Assembly (NCBI GenBank): GCA_002729725.1
Contig: PBYS01000008.1
Coordinates: forward strand, 1 to 59,140
DNA: 59,140 bases
Direction: 5' to 3'
Origin: Puniceicoccaceae bacterium
GTDB taxonomy: Bacteria > Verrucomicrobiota > Verrucomicrobiia > Opitutales > Coraliomargaritaceae
A model generated the notes under the pieces. It did no database searches. It worked only from the letters and a program-made list of their open reading frames with translations, and was not told the origin of the DNA. Below, in pieces: positions 17,617-25,950 of this stretch. Numbering within the stretch: position 1 is the stretch's first letter; each line of letters opens with the position of its first letter. The translations under genes were made by a program, and so were the position numbers.

Positions 17617-18477
17617 TTATTCGACGGCTAGGCTGGAGCTTGGGTTCGGACGGGGCGATAAATCAACCCCGCTACGGTTTTGACGGCTTCTTTCGGGAAT
17701 ATAAAATTGCATGATGAATGGTTCGGGCACTTTGGGGTGCTTGCTGTCGTAGCGCTTCTGGGCGGCGACCAAGGCCTCGCGACGCTGAAACTCAACTTCA
17801 AGAGCAGGCAAGTTAGCGTCGTAGTACGCGAGTAGTGCATTCAGGCCGGAAATGGCCTCGAGGTTTACGGGGGAGCCTTTGCTTAGGATGTATTCGCTGC
17901 GGTCGGGGGAGAAAGCTGAAATGGGCGGGATGCTTTCGTTATGATAGGGGTTGTTGGCGCGAGTGGCGTCGCCGATGCCCATGAAGAAATCGTAGGCGTC
18001 GGTTTCGGTGGTCACGTTCATGACGCCCCGAAGCAGATTGAAGTCGGCGTTAGCATAGGCGACGAATTGCTCAGATTCGTAAGTCCAACTGACGCGTGTG
18101 ACTGAACGGTCATATACGGTGCCGGAGAGCATTAGCACGCGGTGGTTCTCGATCTGCTGTTGTTGCTCCATCCAAGCGAGTTGCGTGGGCGTGATATCTT
18201 GCTTAGGCTCCGCGGGCGTCATGAATGTCGCCCCGATGTTTACTGGCGGCTTGACCTCGCGCACGAGCACTTCTTGTCCATTCGGAAGATTGCCACGACC
18301 TACTGAAACAACCTCGGCCCGTTCAAGCTCTGCGATGCGTGCGGTTTTTCGCTCATCCTTCACTTTCTCTCTGTCTGCAATAATGACGTCAGCCTCAGAA
18401 TCCGAAAGGGGAGCATTAGCAAATCCAGGCAGTCCTACACTTAGATTCAGTAATAGTAATGTAAGAGCGCGGATCAT
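17617..18477 (-). CDS. Secreted protein of unknown function, first gene of a three-gene operon
   Basis: 286 aa, not recognised. A clear signal peptide (MIRALTLLLLNLSVGLPGFANA) precedes a charged helical stretch rich in Asp/Glu/Lys (25-55), then a globular region without familiar motifs (residues 90-240). It is followed after 1 nt by the HExxH protein and then by the membrane-anchored protein, so all three are coexpressed and probably act together outside the cytoplasm. It could be an inhibitor, propeptide or substrate-binding partner of the peptidase-like protein, but nothing in the sequence decides this. Confidence 0.65.
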   Translation of the reverse strand: MIRALTLLLLNLSVGLPGFANAPLSDSEADVIIADREKVKDERKTARIAELERAEVVSVGRGNLPNGQEVLVREVKPPVNIGATFMTPAEPKQDITPTQLAWMEQQQQIENHRVLMLSGTVYDRSVTRVSWTYESEQFVAYANADFNLLRGVMNVTTETDAYDFFMGIGDATRANNPYHNESIPPISAFSPDRSEYILSKGSPVNLEAISGLNALLAYYDANLPALEVEFQRREALVAAQKRYDSKHPKVPEPFIMQFYIPERSRQNRSGVDLSPRPNPSSSLAVE

Positions 18478-18584
18478 TTTTCGAAGCTAGGTAGTAAATA
18501 TTAGAAAACAAGACGATTAGGTAACAACGCTCGTTCACTCAGCTACAAACAGGGGCTACGAGGACTATTTGTCAATTAAAAAAC

Positions 18585-18598
18585 CACACCATGGTGTG
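18585..18598. promoter_or_regulatory. 14-bp palindrome, candidate XRE operator
   Basis: CACACCATGGTGTG is a perfect palindrome in the 156-bp space between the divergent secreted operon and the XRE gene, 36 bp before the latter's start. Its position suits an operator that controls both directions. Confidence 0.45.
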
Positions 18599-18633
18599 AA
18601 GATCAAAATTCAGATAAATTGATACTATAGTGC

Positions 18634-18885
18634 GTGTCGAAAAAACAGCCTAATATTGAAGAAGCATTTGCCGAAATTTTGCGCATACGGCGCAAGGAAC
18701 TGGGGCTGTCCCAGCAAAAATTGGCAGACAAAACAGGAATCTCGGCCAATTTTATTTCATCCTGCGAAAGAAGCATCAGGCAGCCGAGCCTTAACACGAT
18801 TTTCTTGCTCGCTTATGGTCTCGAAATCTCACCCAGCGATCTAGTGAAGCAAGTAGAAGTGCTAAAACCCAAGCCAAAATACTAG
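18634..18885 (+). CDS. XRE-family transcriptional regulator
   Basis: 83 aa. One helix-turn-helix domain fills most of the protein: ILRIRRKELGLSQQKLADKTGISANFISSCERSIRQPSLNTIFLLAYGL-type residues at about 14-65 (LSQQKLA helix 2, SANFISSCER recognition helix). The start is GTG 18634. A weak -10-like TACTAT at 18623-18628 would put the transcript start at or next to the GTG, so the mRNA may be leaderless. It is divergent from the three-gene secreted operon. Small regulators of this kind include restriction controllers, but no restriction-modification genes are near. Confidence 0.85.
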   Translation: MSKKQPNIEEAFAEILRIRRKELGLSQQKLADKTGISANFISSCERSIRQPSLNTIFLLAYGLEISPSDLVKQVEVLKPKPKY

Positions 18886-19242
18886 CGATAGAGAATCGGA
18901 AATCCAAGCATACGAATTCCATTAATTAACGTAAATGGACGATTCAAATTCAGACCACCCGCGACTTGTAACCTAAATCCCTGCCAATAAGCACTTTAAA
19001 AATTAACGGAAATAAATAGCCTGCCCCGTCCTACGGGGTAATTAACGGTTCAACTGCGATTTTCAGGTTCAGCACGGTTCTGACATATTCTCCAAAGTCT
19101 CACGACTTCGGCTACGAAGGTACGAAAATTAATCATGCTCACGAAGTCGCAGTTCACCTGAATGTAACAGTCAAATGGCTCGAATAAGAAAGAGATCGCT
19201 TCATATTCGTAGTTTAGGCACAATTCCTTCTAGTAGAGTGAC
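18886..19242. other. Intergenic region with potential RNA structure
   Basis: No gene seen. Between 19052 and 19154 there are nested complementary words: AACTGCGA (19052-19059) with TCGCAGTT (19147-19154), and CGACTTCG (19103-19110) with CGAAGTCG (19142-19149). The two pairings share bases and so exclude each other. A CCCCG-TCCTA-CGGGG hairpin lies near 19025-19039. It could be the leader of the large pilin-like gene at 19243. Confidence 0.35.
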
Positions 19243-22200
19243 ATGAACCAGCGAAACAGACCATCCGACACACAAGCCCAAGGTGGCTTTGCGCTGCTGA
19301 TTGCGCTCACGCTGATGGCCTTTGTACTCGTCCTCCTCGTCACGATTACCCTCCTCGTGAACGTAGAAACTGCCAGCAGTCAGACCACTCTCAATCAACT
19401 CCGCGCCAAAGAAAGCGCCCGCCTTGCCCTGATGATGGCACTCGGCGATCTACAACGCTATGCGGGGCCCGACCAACGCGTGACCGCACGAGCTGAAATA
19501 CTTGGGAGCGGACTTGCGAGCTCGAACCCATTCTGGACAGGCGTGTGGGAGACCTCCACCACGACAGCAACGCCTCACTGGATGGTATCTTGGCAGGATC
19601 AGGACAGTTCAGCCAATCTAAATAGCTTAGAGATGATGCAGCTAATTGGTTCTGACAATCAAGACTTCTCAGCGAGTCAATACGTTCAAGCTCCCATCAT
19701 AAACATAGATTCGTCCTCCAATACTTCAGGAGTCGAAATTGCGTGGTGGATTAGTGACGAAGGAGTGAAGGCAAGCGCAGGCCTAATTGACTCTAGCGAC
19801 AACTTGGACGACGCATTTTTAACTAGCTATGCGACAAACGGCCTAAGCGCAGAACAACAAAAACAAGCTCTTAAACAAATTACCGCAAGGAAGTATAGAA
19901 TAGAAAATATACTTGGCCAAGACATCTCATTTTCCCCTGGTGAAGTAGAAGATATAACGGACAGCAGTGTAGCCGCAAAAATTGAAACTACCAATGAAGA
20001 ACTACAACGTTCAGTCATGTTCAATCAACTCGCGCTGCTAGATGGAATCAGCACTACAAAACTGAAAGAAAACTATCACGACCTGACCTTCCTATCACAA
20101 GGTATACTTTCTAACACCAAATCAGGCGGACTAAAAAGAGACTTATCCGATCAAACTTTCGACGAAGATATTATAGGCCTTAAAATTAACAATGCGACTC
20201 GAGAGTTTCTATGGAACAGTCTCCCAGATAGCAACGCAGACATCCCGCTAACAGGGATCGCGACTACGGTCGCTGACGCACTTTCTGACGGAGACTCTGT
20301 AAATACGACCCCTCCAATCATAACTGAATTTGCCTTATATTTCGCAATCTCAGCCGAAGGATCTTCAACATCCGAGCAATCGACAGCGAGAGCGTTCCTA
20401 CGCTTTGAGGCTGAAGTATGGTCTCCCTATGGTTTCAGACATCAGTTTGCCGGCGCCTCTAGCACCGATTCGCCAGAAATCTTTGTGAAAATTGAAGGGC
20501 TTCCAGACCTGGAGCTGAGCTTTTACGACAAGGATACTGATACATATACAAGCAACACGACATTAAGTTTTAATCAAATCTCTCCCGAATTTGAACTTGA
20601 TCTAACCAACACTCACAAGTCAGGCGAAATCAGAAAAACAGCCGGCAACTGGCCCATTAACGCGAGTTCTTCCAAAGATAGCTTTTACTACACCAACGAC
20701 TGGGATTGGACTGTCATTGACCCCAGCTACAATGAAGACCATAGAAAAAAAAGTTTTCCAGATGGCGACTCAATCAACTATAAATCAGCAGACAGCACGA
20801 TCACACTCATCCTGAAAAACGAATCTGGAGAAATCCTTCAAAAGATTGAAAATATACCTTATGGAGCAATTGAAGCAGACTTTGGGTTCTACGTAGATAG
20901 CGCTACTAACTTAGGCGTGACAGATGCACCGATCGTCTTCTACTACAGAATGCTTGATGATCGTGACGAGCTAGAATCATGGCTTACCGAGGTAGATCCC
21001 AGGTCCATTTACCTCGATGTATCCAAGCCAGAAGTATTCGACCTATTAGACATAAATGACGTCAATGGGGATAATCAGGGTGATGCGGATATTCCAGTAT
21101 CTGAGAAGTTCTCATATAGCGATTTCTTTTACGGCAATCAAAACAATAGTTTCTTTCGCTTGTTCGACGTCCCCTCAACAATTCCTTACTCGCTGGGGAT
21201 ACTCCAACACTTACAAATAGTAGGTGAAAGACCCTTCGCGATTGGAAATCAATGGGGAGGCAGTTTAAATGGCGTTTTTGATAATTACTTTATTTCAGGT
21301 ATTCCTCAAGATGCGGCAGCTACTTTTTGGAACCCCCAGTTAGACAGTGCGGAGCATCCTTTGCCCAACCCACATCTGTCTGTCTACGCTCCTGATTCTG
21401 TTTCAATGAGTGACATCATTGGTAATGAATCAAGTAAACACCTCCTAGTGAATGGAAGCTTCAACATCAACTCAACTTCAAGCAAGGCGTGGTATAGCTT
21501 ACTCTCAGCAAACTTCATATACGATTGGGATTACACAGTTAATAAAGGCACTTCTTCCGAAGAAAATTCAACACGGATGAACCTAGAAAACGCCTTTTTT
21601 CGCCTGCCATTCTCTGGGCACTATCGCTCTGAAGCTTACTCGACATGGCCTTTCCCCTTCGAAGATTATGAAGACGAGCTCACCATTGGTGATGATTACC
21701 CGGCACTAAGTGATATTGAAAGCGAATTAGTATTCAGGAACAGTAGCGGTTACAATACCACCCAAGACTGGAGACCTAGTTTGAGCTTGGGCTTACGAGA
21801 AATCTCCAGCTCGAATCTAGAGATTCTAGCGGAAAAAATCGTAGAAAAGCTAAGTTCATATGGAACAGCATTCCCATCGCTAGAAGACTTCATCAATAGC
21901 GGCTTACTAGACGATGCAATTGCTGAAACCAGTATCAACACCATAGTCTCTGACCAAGCCTACGTAGACGCAGACGATGACGCTAGAATCCCCTTAAATG
22001 CCCCTACGTATCTAAGTCAGGCAGATATTATTACTGCAATCGCGCCACGTGCCTCCGCGAGGTCAGATACATTCAAAATATTGGCTAAGGCAAAAATCAA
22101 AAATCCTACAACTGGTGATCTTGATACTGAAGCGACCTGTATTGCCCTAGTTCAACGCTTCCCAGAACAAGCCGCCAATAATACCTCGGGAATAATGTCT

Positions 22201-22263
22201 AACGCGGAGGCATTTGGAAGAAAATTTGTTATCTTAGAAATACAATGGCTAGATCAGTTATAA
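19243..22263 (+). CDS. Giant pilin-like protein, Verru_Chthon cassette A-like
   Basis: 1006 aa. Positions 14-45 form a PilX/prepilin-like N-terminus, GGFALLIALTLMAFVLVLLV, with a Gly-Phe cleavage-type site before the hydrophobic helix. This is followed by RAKESARLALMMALGDLQRYAGPDQRVTARAEIL, a segment I recognise from the Verru_Chthon cassette A family of this phylum. The rest is a long Ser/Asp/Asn-rich extracellular region without known catalytic motifs. It is likely exported and assembled by a type II/IV pilus-like machine. Its end overlaps the next gene by 19 bp. An orphan GspF lies 2.3 kb downstream. Family assignment is by resemblance. Confidence 0.7.
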   Translation: MNQRNRPSDTQAQGGFALLIALTLMAFVLVLLVTITLLVNVETASSQTTLNQLRAKESARLALMMALGDLQRYAGPDQRVTARAEILGSGLASSNPFWTGVWETSTTTATPHWMVSWQDQDSSANLNSLEMMQLIGSDNQDFSASQYVQAPIINIDSSSNTSGVEIAWWISDEGVKASAGLIDSSDNLDDAFLTSYATNGLSAEQQKQALKQITARKYRIENILGQDISFSPGEVEDITDSSVAAKIETTNEELQRSVMFNQLALLDGISTTKLKENYHDLTFLSQGILSNTKSGGLKRDLSDQTFDEDIIGLKINNATREFLWNSLPDSNADIPLTGIATTVADALSDGDSVNTTPPIITEFALYFAISAEGSSTSEQSTARAFLRFEAEVWSPYGFRHQFAGASSTDSPEIFVKIEGLPDLELSFYDKDTDTYTSNTTLSFNQISPEFELDLTNTHKSGEIRKTAGNWPINASSSKDSFYYTNDWDWTVIDPSYNEDHRKKSFPDGDSINYKSADSTITLILKNESGEILQKIENIPYGAIEADFGFYVDSATNLGVTDAPIVFYYRMLDDRDELESWLTEVDPRSIYLDVSKPEVFDLLDINDVNGDNQGDADIPVSEKFSYSDFFYGNQNNSFFRLFDVPSTIPYSLGILQHLQIVGERPFAIGNQWGGSLNGVFDNYFISGIPQDAAATFWNPQLDSAEHPLPNPHLSVYAPDSVSMSDIIGNESSKHLLVNGSFNINSTSSKAWYSLLSANFIYDWDYTVNKGTSSEENSTRMNLENAFFRLPFSGHYRSEAYSTWPFPFEDYEDELTIGDDYPALSDIESELVFRNSSGYNTTQDWRPSLSLGLREISSSNLEILAEKIVEKLSSYGTAFPSLEDFINSGLLDDAIAETSINTIVSDQAYVDADDDARIPLNAPTYLSQADIITAIAPRASARSDTFKILAKAKIKNPTTGDLDTEATCIALVQRFPEQAANNTSGIMSNAEAFGRKFVILEIQWLDQL

Positions 22264-22982
22264 TTTTAAGTCTTTGCCTTTTCTCGATGTTGAACGGCTT
22301 TTCGCAGGAGAAACCTCCGCAAATAGTCGACTTTCATTTTAAAATTTTCGGAATAGGCAAAGACAACTTTCAAGGCTTGTACTATTTCACTGATGGCTCC
22401 CCAGTTGCATTGAAATTCCACAAGACCTACAGGTCAAAAAATCTATATCACTATATCGGCTCCGAGTTTTTCATAATTTACGTCAAAAACGAACAATACA
22501 ATCCAAAGGATCCATTATCTAATGAGTACATTGCTATTGATCAAATTCAGTTAGGAAGTCCAGCTAAGCGCTCATTGCTAGTTTTTTGCGCATCCGAAAA
22601 GAATCGAGATGGCATAGATACAGAGAGGAAATTCAATATTCTAGCAATAGACGACAGCCTAGATCACTTCTCTCGCAATACTATAATTATTCTAAACACT
22701 ACCAGTGCGACTTTAACCGGAAAAGTCGCAAAAACGAGGCTTTCTCTACCGACAGGAGCATCAGATCCAATCTCATACGAAACTTCAACAGGTTCAAAAA
22801 AAGGAACTCCCATAGTATTCGCATTAGAAACAGACAACGGTCCTAAATTGGTAATGTCCAACGACATCAAACTTCCAAATGACAGGCGAATCTTAATGAT
22901 ACTTGAGCAACCTAGGCGCAAAGGGTCCTTACGACTTTCGGCACGAATCTTATCTGAATCAATTTTCGAACAAGTCCAGTAA
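22245..22982 (+). CDS. Secreted protein of unknown function, partner of the pilin-like gene
   Basis: 245 aa, not recognised. A signal peptide (MARSVIILSLCLFSMLNGFSQ) leads into a beta-rich sequence: a region with LYYFTDGSPVALKFHKTYRS and later NTTSATLTGKVAKTRLSLPTG. The start overlaps the previous gene by 19 bp, pointing to translational coupling. Codon use here is more AT-rich than in the flanking housekeeping genes, as it is in the pilin-like gene, so the pair may evolve fast or have a different origin. Confidence 0.65.
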   Translation: MARSVIILSLCLFSMLNGFSQEKPPQIVDFHFKIFGIGKDNFQGLYYFTDGSPVALKFHKTYRSKNLYHYIGSEFFIIYVKNEQYNPKDPLSNEYIAIDQIQLGSPAKRSLLVFCASEKNRDGIDTERKFNILAIDDSLDHFSRNTIIILNTTSATLTGKVAKTRLSLPTGASDPISYETSTGSKKGTPIVFALETDNGPKLVMSNDIKLPNDRRILMILEQPRRKGSLRLSARILSESIFEQVQ

Positions 22983-23006
22983 GCCAAACCTGCGTGCAAT
23001 CTACCC

Positions 23007-23510
23007 TTATTGAAACTTCGCCCACAAGTGACTGAATGACCACGCGAAATCGCGCGGACGTTCTTTCAACCAGTGATTCAAATGCTTCACATCAATCCAC
23101 TGGCCTTCCATCACTTCGGTAGGATCGAGCACAAAAGGCCCCTCCGACTCGCAAGTGTAGACCCATACAAACTCGTAGCCCGTCTGCTTACAAGGCGCCT
23201 CCTTAAACGCACGCTTCAAGTTCACGGGATCGTGTAGACCGATTTCTTCTGCCAACTCACGCGGGGCCGCATCATCGTAATCCTCTCCGGTGTCCACATG
23301 CCCCGAACAAGAACTGACCCACTTACCAGGCGCGGTGTCTTTGCTTAAAGAACGACGTTGTAAATACAGCTGCCCTGCTTGATTGAATACAAACACGTGC
23401 ACAGCTCGGTGCAGTAGCTTTTCGCGGTGCACCACCGAACGTGGCTCCTGACGTAGAACATTATCGTCGTCGTCGACGACATCAAAGATATCAGTTACGG
23501 GCATGATCAT
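23007..23510 (-). CDS. Nudix hydrolase (YfcD-like)
   Basis: 167 aa. The complete Nudix box [23 protein letters not shown] fits the G-x5-E-x7-REUxEExGU pattern at residues 70-92, so catalysis with a divalent metal on a nucleoside-diphosphate-linked substrate is expected. The flanking [21 protein letters not shown] is typical of the subgroup that includes YfcD and isopentenyl-diphosphate isomerases. The true substrate cannot be told. It is convergent with the gene at 22245 and separated by 24 bp. Confidence 0.88.
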   Translation of the reverse strand: MIMPVTDIFDVVDDDDNVLRQEPRSVVHREKLLHRAVHVFVFNQAGQLYLQRRSLSKDTAPGKWVSSCSGHVDTGEDYDDAAPRELAEEIGLHDPVNLKRAFKEAPCKQTGYEFVWVYTCESEGPFVLDPTEVMEGQWIDVKHLNHWLKERPRDFAWSFSHLWAKFQ

Positions 23511-23625
23511 TGAAACTAGAAAAAATGGGTTGGGAATCCATCCAACTTAGTCCAGATCCACTCCTTTGATCGAGCATAAGAATGCTCATTTTCGTTAAGA
23601 AAATATGAAACATAAGGAGAATACC

Positions 23626-24444
23626 CTAATCAGGCATAGCAAACATCCAAGGAATTACGCCCGAGTTCACTTTTACCTCCTCAATCTTGAGTGTGCTCAC
23701 CCATTCCCCGTCTTGATAACTTTCCACCTGCCTAGCGATCGGCATGCCATAATCTCGAACATAATCGCGATAGACGACACTGTTCACCGTACCATTCAAT
23801 AGATCCTGACTCACTGATTTAACTTCAAGATGCGTACGTATATCTATAAAATAATCCACTTGATAATCATTCGCGAGCTTCACTCGTATCTGATGACAAA
23901 TATTTCCGTCTGTCGGCACTGTATCAATGTACTCAATTCTCTTTTCATCAGCAAAAGGATACAGCAAATGGCTACCGAAAGTCGAATTATGTATGAAACG
24001 TCGCGCCTCCATTTCTGACATAGGCGCCGAGAGTGCATCACGCTCCCCCAGCTTTTGCCAAGCAACCTCACCATCATAGCCTAAAAGCATAGCACGTTGA
24101 TTGCCACCAATGCTTAACTTTATGAGATTTGGCTTCTTCTGATAGGCCTTCAGCTCGAACTCTCCACTCTCTATTTTCAAAGTGCCCAAAATCTTTAAAC
24201 TAGAAATTTGTTCCCACTGCTCCTCACCTCCTAGGCCCTCCTGATAATAACGCTGAATGATCCGAGCCAATTGTCCCTCTCCCAATTCAGGCATGGCCAC
24301 AGTCTGCAGCATGGCTTTAGTTTCATCCGCAGGTATCTGCAGCACATTACCTGTAACGGAAGCTTCGTCGGCCATCACAGATATATTCGCCGCACACATT
24401 CCGAGGGCTCCTAAAATACAAAAAAGGTGTCGCTGTAAAATCAT
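23626..24444 (-). CDS. LolA-like outer-membrane lipoprotein-sorting family protein
   Basis: 272 aa. A signal peptide (residues 1-25) is followed by a beta-sheet pattern of the LolA/LolB-like fold: IKILGTLKIESGEFELKAYQKKPNLIKLSIG-type strands, GYDGEVAWQKLG, then CHQIRVKLANDYQVDYFIDIRTHLEVKSV. This arrangement (YDG-x-x-W, FDxxTxL) is characteristic of periplasmic lipid/lipoprotein carriers of this class. It stands alone, 148 bp from the divergent gspF. Role inferred from fold pattern only. Confidence 0.65.
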   Translation of the reverse strand: MILQRHLFCILGALGMCAANISVMADEASVTGNVLQIPADETKAMLQTVAMPELGEGQLARIIQRYYQEGLGGEEQWEQISSLKILGTLKIESGEFELKAYQKKPNLIKLSIGGNQRAMLLGYDGEVAWQKLGERDALSAPMSEMEARRFIHNSTFGSHLLYPFADEKRIEYIDTVPTDGNICHQIRVKLANDYQVDYFIDIRTHLEVKSVSQDLLNGTVNSVVYRDYVRDYGMPIARQVESYQDGEWVSTLKIEEVKVNSGVIPWMFAMPD

Positions 24445-24592
24445 GGATGTCTAAGAGTAAATAGAATAGGTCTATCGGCTAGATTATTTGTTCCAGTAAT
24501 TCGCAACCATCCTCGACTCAATACGATCCTACATTCAACAACGAAAATGGTGGACTTACCGCCCTGGAAGAGACACTCATCACAATCGTATT

Positions 24593-25870
24593 ATGGCAGT
24601 TTTTAACTACAAAGCGCGACAGGCAGACGGAACGATTACCAGCGGTTCGATCGAGGCAGCAGAACGTCGACTGGCCATGCAGCGCCTACAAGCGCAAGGC
24701 CTCAGTCCAATGGCACTCAAAGAAGGCAGCACAAGCGCACCGTCGATTTTTGCCAAACTGGGAGAACGCAGCAAATCTCTACGCAATACTGGTAGCTCTA
24801 CAGACCAGTCCAACATACCCGTCAAACAGCGTGGCTCAAAACGTGAACACATCGGACTCACCGTGTTGAAGCGCCTCATGGAGCTACATAGCTCTGGCCT
24901 TCCTATCGGGGATTCGATTCGTATTCTCAGTCAGCGCCTCAGCGATAAAGAGCAACGGGGAATCGTCCAAACTCTGTGGCGAGACTTAAGCGAAGGTTCC
25001 ACCCTTGCCGGAGCCATGTCGCGCCAACCACGCTATTTCCCGAACTCTATCAGCTATGTCATCGAAGCCGGTGAGGCCACCGGTAATCTCGCGCCAATCC
25101 TACGTAAAGTCATTGACTACCTCGAAGAGAAGGAAGCGATCCGCAAAAAGATGATCGCCAGCATGATGTATCCTACATTCATCTGCACAGTCGCCATCGC
25201 CGTGGTGGTACTCTTTATGACTGTGTTACTGCCTCAGATTCAAGGCATGCTGGATCGTCTCGGGGGCGAAATGACTTGGAGCGCACGTATCTTAATCGAC
25301 GGCTCATCACTCATCGCCAAAGCGGGTCCTTTTATACTCATTGCGGGCATCGTAGGCGCCCTCACATTCCAACAATGGCGACGCAGTGAAAAAGGCCTGC
25401 GACGCTCCGATTCATGGCTCCTAAAATTGCCCCTGCTCGGAAAGATCTTCCTCTATGGTGACCTATTTCAAGTCGGTAACTTGATCACCACCTTACTCGA
25501 AAGTGGCATCAATACCACGGAAACACTCAGACTTACCGAGCGCACCGTCAAAAACTCAGAGCTCAAAGAACGCTTTAATACTGCCCGCGGCCAAGTCAAC
25601 GAGGGCCTATCAATTGCACAGGCCTTTCAACGCAACCGCTTCATGCCGGAGCTCGCAGTCGACATTTTAACCGTCGGCGAAAACACGGGGAATTTAGCTC
25701 ACAGCATGAACGAAATCACCCGCAGCTTCCGAAACGAGCTGACTGCCCGTCTTAGTAAATTAACCACACTGGTATCCACTGGTGCCCTGATTTGTGCCTT
25801 TATTTTAGTCGCCCTGATCGCCCTGGGGATTGTCACCAGCGTCTTTCAGGTCAGCCGCACTCTCTCGTAA
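24593..25870 (+). CDS. Type II secretion / type IV pilus inner-membrane protein GspF/PilC
   Basis: 425 aa, full length. GspF/PilC is the platform protein in the inner membrane that couples the assembly ATPase to pilin polymerisation. The N-terminus MAVFNYKARQADGTITSGSIEA is typical. Two T2SSF domains follow, the first with VLKRLMELHSSGLPIGDSIRIL and IEAGEATGNLAPIL, the second with GNLITTLLESGINTTETLRL and VGENTGNLAHSM. Three transmembrane helices are near 200, 240 and 400. No GspE/PilB ATPase is adjacent, so it is an orphan copy, perhaps serving the pilin-like protein at 19243. Confidence 0.92.
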   Translation: MAVFNYKARQADGTITSGSIEAAERRLAMQRLQAQGLSPMALKEGSTSAPSIFAKLGERSKSLRNTGSSTDQSNIPVKQRGSKREHIGLTVLKRLMELHSSGLPIGDSIRILSQRLSDKEQRGIVQTLWRDLSEGSTLAGAMSRQPRYFPNSISYVIEAGEATGNLAPILRKVIDYLEEKEAIRKKMIASMMYPTFICTVAIAVVVLFMTVLLPQIQGMLDRLGGEMTWSARILIDGSSLIAKAGPFILIAGIVGALTFQQWRRSEKGLRRSDSWLLKLPLLGKIFLYGDLFQVGNLITTLLESGINTTETLRLTERTVKNSELKERFNTARGQVNEGLSIAQAFQRNRFMPELAVDILTVGENTGNLAHSMNEITRSFRNELTARLSKLTTLVSTGALICAFILVALIALGIVTSVFQVSRTLS

Positions 25871-25880
25871 GACAAAGCAA

Positions 25881-25903
25881 GTAGCGGGGCTCTTTAGACC
25901 CCG
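25881..25903 (+). repeat. GTAG-footed hairpin repeat, family B
   Basis: GTAG followed by CGGGGCTCTTTAGACCCCG, a 5-bp perfect CGGGG/CCCCG stem that can extend inward. A second copy lies at 38136. The GTAG foot is typical of REP elements handled by RAYT transposases. It sits between two genes whose 3' ends converge. Confidence 0.6.
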
Positions 25904-25950
25904 TTCCGCGTCTCGCCAAGCAACCGGCAACCAAAGACTCACCGACTACG

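Noticed and set aside
18634..18885. Controller protein of a restriction-modification system
   Set aside because: No methyltransferase or endonuclease gene is close; the gene faces the secreted-protein operon instead.
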